A stretch of 64,000 nt of DNA from positions 124,001 through 188,000 of the forward strand of contig NZ_QJKM01000010.1 of NCBI RefSeq assembly GCF_003425685.1, in the 5' to 3' direction. The notes beneath the pieces were generated by a model. The model had not been told where the DNA came from. It was given only the letters and a program-made list of their open reading frames with translations, and ran no database searches. How positions within the stretch are numbered: position 1 is the first letter of the stretch; the number at the start of each line of letters is the position of its first letter. This stretch comes from Rhizobium terrae (GTDB taxonomy: Bacteria; Pseudomonadota; Alphaproteobacteria; Rhizobiales; Rhizobiaceae). Of this stretch, positions 10,416-18,437 are shown in pieces. Position numbers and translations under genes: made by a program.

Positions 10416-11548
10416 CCCTTCGTGGCGGCGGCGTTCCGGTGGGCCCGGAGCCTGCCGTAAACCTGTACGATCGGCTGCATTTCCGCAGGGAAGTGATCGG
10501 CTCCTTCGATCTCTGCCAGCGAACCGCCCTTGGACACGCCCTCGAAGCTCTTCGAGAGGACCTCAAGGGGCCGGACAACGAAGCCGCGCAGGATGGCGAT
10601 CACGAAACCGCTGAGCAGGACGATGCCGATCAGCGCAAATGCTGCCTGCCAGATGAGCGTGCGGTTGGCACCGGCGCGCGACGCGCTGAAATCCGCAGTC
10701 GCCGCGATGACGCCGAGCGGCGTGCCGGCGGTATTGTTGATCGGCACCAGCACCACGCCGCGCACCACCCCGTCTACCTCGCGAACATAAGTGACCGGCT
10801 CGGTGACGGCAGCCAGATCCTCCGGCGTCGTGACGGCGGAAATGAGCGCGCCATTGGTCGATTCGAAACGGATGTATTTGCCGAACCGATTCTGATCCCC
10901 CAGCCGTTCGGGATCCACTCCCTTGGCAAAATCCCTCAACGGCCGTTCCTCGACGAACAGGCCGAGGTCGAGATTGTAGGCGGACTTGAGCCCTGCCATT
11001 AGCGGACCGAAGGCGATGCCGACCTCGAAACTGCCGAGATGCCTGCCGCCGGCATCGAAAACCGGCGTGCCTCCGAATATGCCCGGGCCGTTGGCGGCAA
11101 TCGCCGGGCTTTTCAGAGGAACCCTGTCGCGATTGAGCGCCACGACCATCGGCCGCGTCGCCGTCAGGTCGTCGCCGAATCTCGACAAGTCATGCAGGCG
11201 CAGGAACGACATGGCCGGCGCCAGATGGAACTGCGCCTGATCCACGCCATGCCGGTTCTTCTGGTTGGCCAACATCCTGCCGAGTTCCGCCGTCAGACCG
11301 GCGCGGTCCTGCGCGGCGAAGAGTTGCTGCACGCGCGGCAGATCGGCGATCAGTTCGGCACGCGCCAGCGCCTTGTTCTCGGCGTCAATGATCGCGGTCT
11401 GGACGAGCGAACGGATCAGCGTGAACTGCTGAACCTCCACGTCGTTGACCATGCCACTGAAAAGCCGCATCGAAAAATAGATCGTCGCAAGCACCACGAC
11501 GACGATCGCAGCCACGATCGCCGTCGGCGCAGATGTCCTGAATGTCAT
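10412..11548 (-). CDS. Cache-domain membrane receptor ending in HAMP, no output domain
   Basis: 378 residues. A TM helix (about residues 9-30, AIVAAIVVVVLATIYFSMRLF) is followed by a ~260-residue periplasmic region that looks like a double Cache sensor (FGGTPVFDAGGRHLGSFEVG, VLVPINNTAGTPLGVI), a second TM helix (IWQAAFALIGIVLLSGFVIAI) and about 55 cytoplasmic residues beginning VVRPLEVLSKSFEGV, which resemble one HAMP module. There is no kinase, chemotaxis or cyclase domain after it. I chose the ATG at 11548, preceded by GGGGGACGGGAA; the frame is open further upstream. It is the first gene of an operon with the ligand-gated channel. Confidence 0.8.
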   Translation of the reverse strand: MTFRTSAPTAIVAAIVVVVLATIYFSMRLFSGMVNDVEVQQFTLIRSLVQTAIIDAENKALARAELIADLPRVQQLFAAQDRAGLTAELGRMLANQKNRHGVDQAQFHLAPAMSFLRLHDLSRFGDDLTATRPMVVALNRDRVPLKSPAIAANGPGIFGGTPVFDAGGRHLGSFEVGIAFGPLMAGLKSAYNLDLGLFVEERPLRDFAKGVDPERLGDQNRFGKYIRFESTNGALISAVTTPEDLAAVTEPVTYVREVDGVVRGVVLVPINNTAGTPLGVIAATADFSASRAGANRTLIWQAAFALIGIVLLSGFVIAILRGFVVRPLEVLSKSFEGVSKGGSLAEIEGADHFPAEMQPIVQVYGRLRAHRNAAATKG

Positions 11549-11771
11549 TTCCCGTCCCCCGGGGCCAAGGCCCATGATCCATCCCAAGGCTTATCAAGCC
11601 CTCTGCTGCTCAGCCATAACCGGATACTGTGCATTTTTGGGTGGATTGCAGTAACAGCGAGGAATTCTACATGAACGGAGGAACTGGAGGACATCTCCCC
11701 TTCTTTGAGAGGACCCTCAGGCCCCTCACTTTCATTCGCCCGCAGGCTTTTGCCGCAGAAAGGGACGAAAA
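11549..11771. other. Upstream region of the receptor-channel operon
   Basis: 223 bp without a convincing gene. It should carry the promoter of the receptor-channel operon, since the DUF6428 terminator closes it on the far side. I see no clear operator palindrome. Confidence 0.4.
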
Positions 11772-11802
11772 CAAAAAGCCCCGCCTGAGATAGAGGCAGG
11801 GC
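11772..11802 (-). terminator. Terminator downstream of the DUF6428 gene
   Basis: On the minus strand GCCCTGCCT (11802-11794) pairs with AGGCGGGGC (11786-11778) with one G-T pair, followed by TTTTTGTTTTC. It separates the ars divergon from the receptor-channel operon. Confidence 0.8.
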
Positions 11803-11994
11803 AAGTTGGGAAAACCGCAGCAATGATGCGGCAGTCGCAATTTGCACACCATTTGTCGCAACGCGAGGGCGGAAAACCTCATTTCGGTACGCCCGCCAAA
11901 AGAAAACCCGCGGCGGCGCGTCCAGCGGCGCTCTCCGCCACAAATCTTGTCCGAGCCCTCTATCCAAGCGCCTGCAGACTTCGCGCGATGTTGT

Positions 11995-12519
11995 TCAGGT
12001 GCAGCAGGCGCTCCCGCCGGCCGAAGGACCGCAACATGCGGCTGTTTCTTTCGGCTGCGGCACGGCGAGCCACCGATCGCGCGGCTTGCAGCTCGCTGCG
12101 CGCGGCACGAGCTCCACATGTACGGCGCCGTCACGAAGGATCGGGGCCGCCGCAGAATAGAGCTCCATCGGCCGCGCACCATCGCTGATCTCGAATGTCA
12201 GCTTTGCGGAAGCATCGAGTTGCACATGCTCCGAAACCTTGCGGATGATAGCTGAAAACTTGCCTGCCGGCATATGGGTTCGATCGTCTTCCTCGATATC
12301 CCAGAGCTGCACGAAGATTTCCGACCAGGTTTCGGGATTGGCGCCGCAATCGAGGGCGGAAAAATGCCCGGCCTTGACCTCCGTGACGTGATAACCCGAC
12401 TTCACCGGCCGGTCATTGTAACGGAACACCAGCGGCAAATCCCCGGCGCCTGCCAGGGCGTCCAGCAGAAAGCCCAGGCCGATGTCGGCATCAAAAAGGG
12501 TCTTGTCGATCGCATTCAT
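11995..12519 (-). CDS. DUF6428 protein of the ars divergon, with a cysteine-rich tail
   Basis: 174 residues, starting at ATG 12519 with GGAGT upstream; an upstream in-frame extension to 12576 would run through the ArsR operator and is unlikely. The core (FLLDALAGAGDLPLVFRYND, then GYHVTEVKAGHFSALDCG) matches a family I recognise as DUF6428, often seen beside arsR; its function is not established. The last residues, ACCGPSAGGSACC, give two vicinal cysteine pairs suited to binding arsenite or another thiophilic metal. It is divergent from arsR and shares its operator, so it is probably arsenite-inducible. Confidence 0.75.
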   Translation of the reverse strand: MNAIDKTLFDADIGLGFLLDALAGAGDLPLVFRYNDRPVKSGYHVTEVKAGHFSALDCGANPETWSEIFVQLWDIEEDDRTHMPAGKFSAIIRKVSEHVQLDASAKLTFEISDGARPMELYSAAAPILRDGAVHVELVPRAASCKPRDRWLAVPQPKETAACCGPSAGGSACCT

Positions 12520-12535
12520 TTGGAATACTCCTTGT

Positions 12536-12559
12536 TTCAATAATTCAAGGATTATTGAA
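12536..12559. promoter_or_regulatory. ArsR operator
   Basis: Perfect inverted repeat TTCAATAAT-N6-ATTATTGAA between the divergent DUF6428 and arsR genes. The ATTGAA-type half sites are what ArsR/SmtB repressors bind. It ends two bases before the arsR start codon, so the repressor would cover the arsR translation start and probably both promoters. Confidence 0.85.
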
Positions 12560-12561
12560 AT

Positions 12562-12918
12562 ATGAACGAACGTCAAGCTCTCGCGTCATTTGCCGCCCTG
12601 TCGCAGGAGACACGCCTGCAGATCGTGCGGATGCTCGTCGTGGCTGGACCTGCGGGCCTCGCCGCCGGCGTGATCGCCGAGACGCTCGATATGTCGCCTT
12701 CGAACGTATCGTTTCATCTCAAGGAACTCGACCGTTCCGGACTGATCTCGCAGCAACGGGAGTCCCGGTCGATCATCTATTTCGCCAATTACGAGGCCCT
12801 CGGCAGGCTGGTGCGTTTTCTGATGGAGGACTGCTGCGCCGGTCATCCGGAAATCTGCGCGCCAGCCGCCGAAGTGGCTGCCTGCTGCATCCCCGCACCC
12901 AAGGAGAACCTGCAATGA
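12562..12918 (+). CDS. arsR: ArsR-family arsenic-responsive repressor
   Basis: 118-residue winged-helix repressor (FAALSQETRLQIVRML at the N terminus, recognition helix region MSPSNVSFHLKELDRSGLI). Arsenite-type ligands are suggested by the C-terminal cysteines in MEDCCAGHPEIC and AACC; the classical CVC pair in the DNA-binding helix is not present, so sensing uses the C-terminal type of site. It sits right at its operator and heads a five-gene run in which neighbouring genes overlap by ATGA or a few bases. Confidence 0.92.
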   Translation: MNERQALASFAALSQETRLQIVRMLVVAGPAGLAAGVIAETLDMSPSNVSFHLKELDRSGLISQQRESRSIIYFANYEALGRLVRFLMEDCCAGHPEICAPAAEVAACCIPAPKENLQ

Positions 12919-13445
12919 CCTCCGATCGCGTCTACAACGTTCTTTTTCTCTGCACCGGAAACTCCGCCCGATCGATCCTGGCGGAAGCCATTCTGCGTGT
13001 CGAAGGCAAAGGCCGTTTTCATGCCTATTCGGCCGGCAGCCACCCCAAGGGCGAGGTGCATCCGCTTGCCCTCGATACCCTTCGGGCGCTCGGCTATCCA
13101 GCTGAAGGCTTCAGCTCGAAAAGCTGGGATGTCTTTGCCGTGCCCGGAGCGTCGCAGATGGATTTCGTGTTCACGGTCTGCGACAACGCTGCCGGCGAAG
13201 CCTGCCCCGTCTGGCCGGGCCAGCCGATGACAGCCCACTGGGGTGTCGAGGATCCGGCCGCCGTCGAAGGCGAGACTTATGTCAAGGCCCAGGCGTTCTC
13301 CACTGCGGCGCGCTATTTGAAGAACCGGATCATGGCGTTCGTGAGCCTGCCGATGACTTCGATCGACAGGCTCGCCCTGCAGCGTCAGTTGCACGACATC
13401 GGCCGGATGGAGGGATCGACCTTTCGGAAGTCCGAGGTCGCATGA
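12915..13445 (+). CDS. arsC: Arsenate reductase, LMW-phosphatase type
   Basis: 176 residues. The P loop FLCTGNSARS (C-x5-R) near residue 12 marks the thioredoxin/low-molecular-weight tyrosine phosphatase class of arsenate reductases, and further cysteines in FTVCDNAAGEACPVWPG are candidates for the redox relay. It reduces arsenate to arsenite in the cytoplasm. The ATG at 12915 overlaps the arsR stop. The tail of about 40 residues beyond the core is longer than in the minimal enzyme. Confidence 0.88.
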   Translation: MTSDRVYNVLFLCTGNSARSILAEAILRVEGKGRFHAYSAGSHPKGEVHPLALDTLRALGYPAEGFSSKSWDVFAVPGASQMDFVFTVCDNAAGEACPVWPGQPMTAHWGVEDPAAVEGETYVKAQAFSTAARYLKNRIMAFVSLPMTSIDRLALQRQLHDIGRMEGSTFRKSEVA

Positions 13446-14152
13446 CTGCAGCCGCCTTCACACTCTCCAGACGTCTCACGGCTGAAGCCATGGGCACCGC
13501 GATGCTCGTCACAACCGTGGTCGGCTCCGGCATCATGGCCGACAGACTGACTGACGACATCGCCATGGCCCTGCTCGGCAACACCCTCCCGACCGGCGCC
13601 ATTCTGGTCGTCCTGATCACCCTGCTCGGACCGATTTCCGGAGCGCATTTCAACCCCGCGGTGACGCTGATCTTCGCCTTGCGGCGGGCGCTGACAGCCG
13701 GCGAATGCGCGGCCTATTTGATTGCGCAGATCCTGGGCGGCATCGGCGGCACATTTCTGGCACATGCCATGTTCGAACTGCCGCTGCTGCAGGCCTCGAC
13801 CACGATCCGCACGGGGAGTGGACAATGGCTGGCCGAAGCGACGGCGACTTTCGGACTGCTCTTTACCATTCTTGCGGGTATCCGCCTCCGTCTGGAGGCC
13901 GTACCCTGGCTGGTTGCGCTCTATATTACCGCAGCCTACTGGTTCACCGCCTCGACCTCGTTCGCCAATCCGGCGGTCGCCATCGCGCGGTCGCTGACCG
14001 ACACATTCGCCGGCATCCGCCCCCTCGACCTGCCCGGCTTCATCGGCGCCGAATTATTCGGCGCCCTGCTCGGCTTGGCGGTAACCCGCTGGCTGACCAT
14101 GGAAACTTCAGTCTCGATCCAAACCCCGCGCCCAACCGGAAACCGCCCATGA
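13442..14152 (+). CDS. aqpS: Aquaglyceroporin AqpS, arsenite channel
   Basis: 236-residue MIP-family channel with both NPA boxes, HFNPAVT near residue 71 and FANPAVAIAR near residue 180, and about six membrane helices. In Sinorhizobium meliloti AqpS lets arsenite made by ArsC leave the cell down its gradient; the placement here between two arsenate reductase genes fits that role. It overlaps both neighbours by four bases. Confidence 0.9.
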   Translation: MTAAAFTLSRRLTAEAMGTAMLVTTVVGSGIMADRLTDDIAMALLGNTLPTGAILVVLITLLGPISGAHFNPAVTLIFALRRALTAGECAAYLIAQILGGIGGTFLAHAMFELPLLQASTTIRTGSGQWLAEATATFGLLFTILAGIRLRLEAVPWLVALYITAAYWFTASTSFANPAVAIARSLTDTFAGIRPLDLPGFIGAELFGALLGLAVTRWLTMETSVSIQTPRPTGNRP

Positions 14153-14574
14153 CCGAGGTCACCATCTACCACAATCCTGATTGCGGCACTTCGCGCAACA
14201 CGCTGGCGATGATCCGCAATGCCGGCATCGAGCCAACCATCATCGAATACCTGCAGAACCCGCCCTCGCGTCAGCAGCTCGTCACCATGATCGCGGCCGC
14301 CGGGCTCACGGTGCGTGAGGCCATCCGCGAAAAGGGCACGCCCTATGCGGAACTTGGTCTCGAAAATCCCGCATTGACCGACGAGCAGCTCCTCGACGCG
14401 ATGCTCCGGGATCCGATCCTGATCAACCGGCCATTCGTGATCACGCCGATGGGCACGCGGCTGGCACGTCCTTCCGAAGTGGTCCTCGACATCCTTCCCT
14501 CGACCCACAAGGGACCTTTCGCCAAGGAAGATGGTCAGCAAGTGATCGACGCGGGCGGCAAGCGGCTTGTCTGA
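14149..14574 (+). CDS. arsC: Arsenate reductase, glutaredoxin type
   Basis: 141 residues, matching the length of the E. coli plasmid enzyme. The catalytic cysteine lies in YHNPDCGTSRNT, and the arsenate-binding arginines are in LINRPFVITPMGTRLARP. It uses glutathione and glutaredoxin, so this operon carries both known mechanistic classes of arsenate reductase. ATG 14149 overlaps the aqpS stop. Confidence 0.93.
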   Translation: MTEVTIYHNPDCGTSRNTLAMIRNAGIEPTIIEYLQNPPSRQQLVTMIAAAGLTVREAIREKGTPYAELGLENPALTDEQLLDAMLRDPILINRPFVITPMGTRLARPSEVVLDILPSTHKGPFAKEDGQQVIDAGGKRLV

Positions 14575-15793
14575 ACGGGTCCCGGTCGCAGCAGTCGCGG
14601 CGCTCGGCGTCACGCAGATCACGGGGTACGGCACCCTCTACTACAGCTTCAGCATCCTGGCTCCCGACATGGCCCGGCATTTCGACTGGCCCGCCGAGTG
14701 GGTATTCGGCGCGCTTTCGGTGGCACTGCTGGTCGGCGGGCTCACGGCACCCTGGCTTGGGGCGCTGTTCGACAGGATTGGAGCCGGCCGGGCGATGACG
14801 ATCGGCTCGGCCGCGGCGGCCGCCGCCCTGGTTGCCTGCGCCTTCGCACCCGGCAAGATCTCCTATGTCCTCGCCCTTATCGCGATTGAAGTCTCCGCAA
14901 ACCTCGTACAATACGGAGCCGCCTTCGCTCTTCTCGTCCAGCTTCGCCCCGAAGCCGCGCGACGCAGCATCACCTATTTGACCCTGATTGCGGGATTCGC
15001 CTCGACGATCTTCTGGCCGATCACCGCGGCCCTGCACGCCCTGCTCTCCTGGCAAAACGTCTATTTGGTGTTTGCCGCACTCAACCTTCTGGTCTGCCTG
15101 CCCATCCATGCATGGCTGTCGCATGGTTCGGCCCTGCGCAAAACGTCCGCGGCGACCGCCTTGCCGCGCATCGAAGGTATTTTGCCTCCCGAATTCCGGC
15201 GCGGCAGCTTTGCCCTGATGGTCCTGGGGTTTTCGATGATGTCCCTGGTCAGCGCGGCTATACTGGTCCATATGGTGCCGCTGCTTTCCGGGCTCGGTCT
15301 TGGCGCGGCTGCGGCCCTGGTCGGAACGGTATTCGGCCCGTCGCAGGTGCTGAGCCGCCTGATCAACATGCTGCTCGGCCGCAACCTGCAGGCTCTTCAC
15401 CTGGCGCTGATCGCAGCAACGCTCATCCCGGGCGGCGTGCTGATCCTGCTCCTCTCGGCCCCTTCTCTTTCCGGCGCGATTGCGTTTTCTGTCATCTTCG
15501 GCATGGGCAACGGACTGCTGAGCATCGTGACGGGCACATTGCCGCTGGCGCTGTTCGGCAGCGACGGATACGGCAAATTGCAAGGCAAGATGATGGCGGC
15601 CCGACTTATTCTGTCGGCGCTCGCCCCTTTCATCTTCGCATTCGCCATGGCGCGGATCGGCATCGCGCTTTCGCTTGGAGTTTTCATCGGTCTCGGTGCC
15701 TTCGCCATGGTTGCCTTTGCCGGAATTGGTTGGCGGCTGAAACGCCAGCTAATCTCTTCTGAAGAAAGAGGAACGTCATCGACTGGTAAATAA
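14567..15793 (+). CDS. MFS transporter of the ars operon, probable arsenical exporter
   Basis: About 408 residues with twelve hydrophobic segments typical of the major facilitator superfamily; the loop ALFDRIGAGRAM after TM2 is the MFS motif A region. The start is a TTG at 14567 inside the end of arsC, with GGCGG upstream; no ATG lies near. Rhizobial ars operons can carry the MFS exporter ArsK, and by position this may be one, but I could not confirm that by sequence alone. No acr3, arsB or arsH is seen, so this protein and AqpS would be the only export routes here. It ends 18 bp into the convergent kinase gene. Confidence 0.75.
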   Translation: MSERVPVAAVAALGVTQITGYGTLYYSFSILAPDMARHFDWPAEWVFGALSVALLVGGLTAPWLGALFDRIGAGRAMTIGSAAAAAALVACAFAPGKISYVLALIAIEVSANLVQYGAAFALLVQLRPEAARRSITYLTLIAGFASTIFWPITAALHALLSWQNVYLVFAALNLLVCLPIHAWLSHGSALRKTSAATALPRIEGILPPEFRRGSFALMVLGFSMMSLVSAAILVHMVPLLSGLGLGAAAALVGTVFGPSQVLSRLINMLLGRNLQALHLALIAATLIPGGVLILLLSAPSLSGAIAFSVIFGMGNGLLSIVTGTLPLALFGSDGYGKLQGKMMAARLILSALAPFIFAFAMARIGIALSLGVFIGLGAFAMVAFAGIGWRLKRQLISSEERGTSSTGK

Positions 15794-17119
15794 CGGGAGG
15801 CTGACGATAATTCTTGCACCGCCCGTCGGCGCGTCGGCAATCTCCAGGATGCCGCCATGGGCTTCGACAAGGTTGCGGGCGACGGCAAGGCCTAGCCCCG
15901 CCCCGCCGGTCTTGCGGGCCCGCGAGGCTTCCAGCCGCACGAAAGGCTCCATCAGGATCTCGCGCCGGTCGGCAGGAATGCCCGGCCCCTCGTCATCGAT
16001 GGTCAACCGCAGCCACTCATCCCCGGCCGTCAGCGCCAAATGGGCGGCACGACCGTATTTCAGCGCGTTGTCGATGAGGTTGGCAAAAACGCGTCTCAGC
16101 GCCAACCTGTCGCCGATCACCAGCGCCGTCTCGGGTGGCAGGGGCCTGAAGTCGATACGCGCGCCTGCGATACGCCGGTCCGCCGCCTCTGCCTCCAGGA
16201 GCGGCACGAGATCGAGCAGTTCCTCGTCGAGCGCTCCGACGCCTGCGCGGCCGGCAAGCAGCGCGTTGTCGAGCAGTTCGATCATGTCGCCGATATCGGA
16301 GGCCGCCTTTTGCCGCTCCCTTTCGTCTGGAATATGTTCGAGCCGCAGCCGCAACCGCGTCGCGAAGGTGCGCACGTCGTGCTGGATGCCGCCGATCAGC
16401 GCCAGCCGCGCCCGGACGATCGCATGCAAACGCGTCTGCAGCCGTTCGAAGGCATTGACCAGTGCCCGCGTTTCGGCCGCCGCACCTTTCAGCTTCGGCA
16501 GCGGGACAGGCGCTGCAGTCGGGTCGATCCGGTCGACAGCCGCGGCGAGCCTCATCAACGGGCGGATCTCCCGGTGAAGCGCGATCAGCGCCACGACGCC
16601 GAAGAGCGTGCCGATCAGCCCGGCGCCGAGCCCGGCGGGCAGGCCGAACCAGGAGACGATGAAGGGCGTGCGGGTTTCCATGACGAGGGTTTCATCCGGT
16701 GAAAGCCGGACGAGGAACTGCACCGGGTTGACGACGCCCTGGAAAAGCCGCGGCCGCCTGAACCTGCGCTCGGGCGCCAGAAGCCGGATCGAGAGCAGAT
16801 CGTCGCCCAGAACGTCGCGATAAATGCGGTATTCCGGATCGTCCCACAGGTCTGTGGTGTCGGACGGCGGAAGGTCTCTTCCGGAGACGCGCACGTCGAG
16901 GATGGGCGACGTGGCGGCATCGACCAGCAGCGGCCATTTCTCCCGCGGGCTCTCTTTCAGGAGCAAGGCGATCGCCACGATCTGGCGGGGCGGCGGGCTG
17001 GAGGCCGTACGTCCGAGCCCGTTGGCCAGGTAGTAGAGAGCGAGCAGCATGATCCAGAGAGCCAGGAGGCCCGCGCCGCCGATGGCGATCAGTCTCCGGG
17101 AAAGGCTGAGGCCGAACAT
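15776..17119 (-). CDS. Two-component sensor histidine kinase
   Basis: 447 residues, inner membrane. TM1 at about residues 10-35, a ~120-residue periplasmic domain, TM2 near residues 155-180 (LPAGLGAGLIGTLFGVVAL), a HAMP-like stretch, then HisKA with the phospho-accepting His in GGIQHDVRTFATRL, an N box LRRVFANLIDNALKYG, and ATP-binding DDEGPGIPADRR and GGAGLGLAVARN. Domain order is EnvZ-like. Its start overlaps the regulator stop in a TGATG, so the pair is coupled. A signal cannot be read from sequence. Confidence 0.9.
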   Translation of the reverse strand: MFGLSLSRRLIAIGGAGLLALWIMLLALYYLANGLGRTASSPPPRQIVAIALLLKESPREKWPLLVDAATSPILDVRVSGRDLPPSDTTDLWDDPEYRIYRDVLGDDLLSIRLLAPERRFRRPRLFQGVVNPVQFLVRLSPDETLVMETRTPFIVSWFGLPAGLGAGLIGTLFGVVALIALHREIRPLMRLAAAVDRIDPTAAPVPLPKLKGAAAETRALVNAFERLQTRLHAIVRARLALIGGIQHDVRTFATRLRLRLEHIPDERERQKAASDIGDMIELLDNALLAGRAGVGALDEELLDLVPLLEAEAADRRIAGARIDFRPLPPETALVIGDRLALRRVFANLIDNALKYGRAAHLALTAGDEWLRLTIDDEGPGIPADRREILMEPFVRLEASRARKTGGAGLGLAVARNLVEAHGGILEIADAPTGGARIIVSLPLFTSR

Positions 17120-17835
17120 CAGCTGACCGGACGCACCGGCGCCGTCAGCAGATAACCGCCATTGCGGACGGTGCTGATCAGGTTGCTGCCGGGGCTTGCC
17201 GCCTCCAGTTTCCTGCGAAGCCGCGAGACGAGAAGATCGACGGTGCGATCGAAAGGATCGGCCGTCCGGCCGTGCGTCCAATCAAGGATCTGATCGCGGG
17301 AGAGAACCCGCCGCGGCCTCAGGACGAAGCAGGAGAGAAGCTCGAACTCGCCGCTCGTCAGCGCCACCGTTCCGCCGAGTTCCGTTTCGAGCAGGCGGGC
17401 ATCGAGATCGGCGACGAAGCGATCGAAGGCGTAACGCCGGCTCTGCGGCTGGAAGGCCTGCGAAGAAGCCCGTCTCAGCAGCGCCCTCACCCGTGCCAGA
17501 AGCTCGCGCGGGCCGAACGGCTTGACGAGATAGTCGTCGGCGCCGAGTTCCAGGCCGACGACACGGTCGGTCTCGTCGCTCTTCGCCGTCAGCATCAGGA
17601 TCGGCAGCGGCCGTGCGGCGCGGATGCGCCGGCAGACGGAAAGCCCGTCCTCGCCCGGCATCATCAGGTCCAATACAATCAGGTCCGGTTCGCGGCGGCG
17701 CAGGACGTCATCCATGGCCCGCGCATCCTCGGCCGTATCGACTTCATATCCCTCGCGCGACAGAAGGTCGCCGACGAGCTGCCTGATTTCGGCATCGTCA
17801 TCGACAATCAGGATCGTCTGCGGGGAATGGTCCAT
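17119..17835 (-). CDS. OmpR-family response regulator
   Basis: 238 residues. Receiver domain with IVDDDAEIRQ, phospho-acceptor Asp in DLIVLDLMMPGEDG, the switch Thr in MLTAKSD and Lys in YLVKPF, then a winged-helix DNA-binding domain (LTSGEFELLSCFVLRPRRVL, VSRLRRKLE). The ATG at 17835 gives MDHSPQTILIVDDD; longer upstream frames look spurious. It is divergent from the four-gene envelope operon starting at 18037 and a likely regulator of it. Confidence 0.92.
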   Translation of the reverse strand: MDHSPQTILIVDDDAEIRQLVGDLLSREGYEVDTAEDARAMDDVLRRREPDLIVLDLMMPGEDGLSVCRRIRAARPLPILMLTAKSDETDRVVGLELGADDYLVKPFGPRELLARVRALLRRASSQAFQPQSRRYAFDRFVADLDARLLETELGGTVALTSGEFELLSCFVLRPRRVLSRDQILDWTHGRTADPFDRTVDLLVSRLRRKLEAASPGSNLISTVRNGGYLLTAPVRPVS

Positions 17836-18036
17836 ACGGCGACCATGAAGAAGCGGCCTCGCGAAATCAAGCATCGCCCGGCCGCAGATACAAAACGCTA
17901 CAAATAGCCACAAAAGCCTACACACCGATACGCCGGAGACAAAGCCGGCATACATCTCTGCGCCATTCTCACCTTCGCATCGACGGCCGGCCTCCCTGAA
18001 GCCGCCGATGCTTCGGTCCACCAAAACGAGGATAAG

Positions 18037-18345
18037 ATGATGACCAGACTCCTTTCCGCCGGCCTGCTTGCCGGCACGTTCGCGCTTCTTTCGGTCGGTC
18101 AGGCCAATGCCTGGACCCGAGACGGTTCGGTCAGCGGCCCGCGCGGCACGGCCTCCGTCCATGCCAGCGGCGGATGCTCCGGCGGCTCCTGCTCGCGCAG
18201 CGTCACCCGCACCGGTCCTTATGGCTACAGCATGTCTCGCAGCGGGTCGGTTGCCTGCGACGGCGGCTATTGCACAGGTTCACGGACAACGACCGGCCCG
18301 CGCGGCAACACGGTTACCCGCTCAGGCAGTTTCCATCGCTACTGA
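18037..18345 (+). CDS. Small secreted protein with Cys-pair/TGPRG repeats
   Basis: 102 residues (or 101 from the ATG at 18040, which is better spaced from AGGA). The signal peptide is cleaved after QANA near residue 24. The mature part is Gly/Ser/Thr/Arg-rich and made of repeated units: a cysteine pair four or five residues apart (CSGGSC, CDGGYC) followed by a TGPYG or TGPRGN turn and TRSGS. The same unit recurs in the SH3b protein at 19660. It is the first gene of an operon divergent from the two-component system. Function unknown; export to periplasm or surface is likely. Confidence 0.75.
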   Translation: MMTRLLSAGLLAGTFALLSVGQANAWTRDGSVSGPRGTASVHASGGCSGGSCSRSVTRTGPYGYSMSRSGSVACDGGYCTGSRTTTGPRGNTVTRSGSFHRY

Positions 18346-18437
18346 CCTGGGCGCGGCGCCCGGCGGCTTTCCGCCCCCCAGCACGAGGGCTTCGATGCCC
18401 CAGGCCGCCGGGCATTCCCTTCATTCGCGAGGTTCCC

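Noticed and set aside
18174..18345. TGPRG repeats considered as collagen-like Gly-x-y repeats
   Set aside because: The spacing is not a regular triplet and cysteine pairs recur, so a disulfide-containing repeat is more likely.
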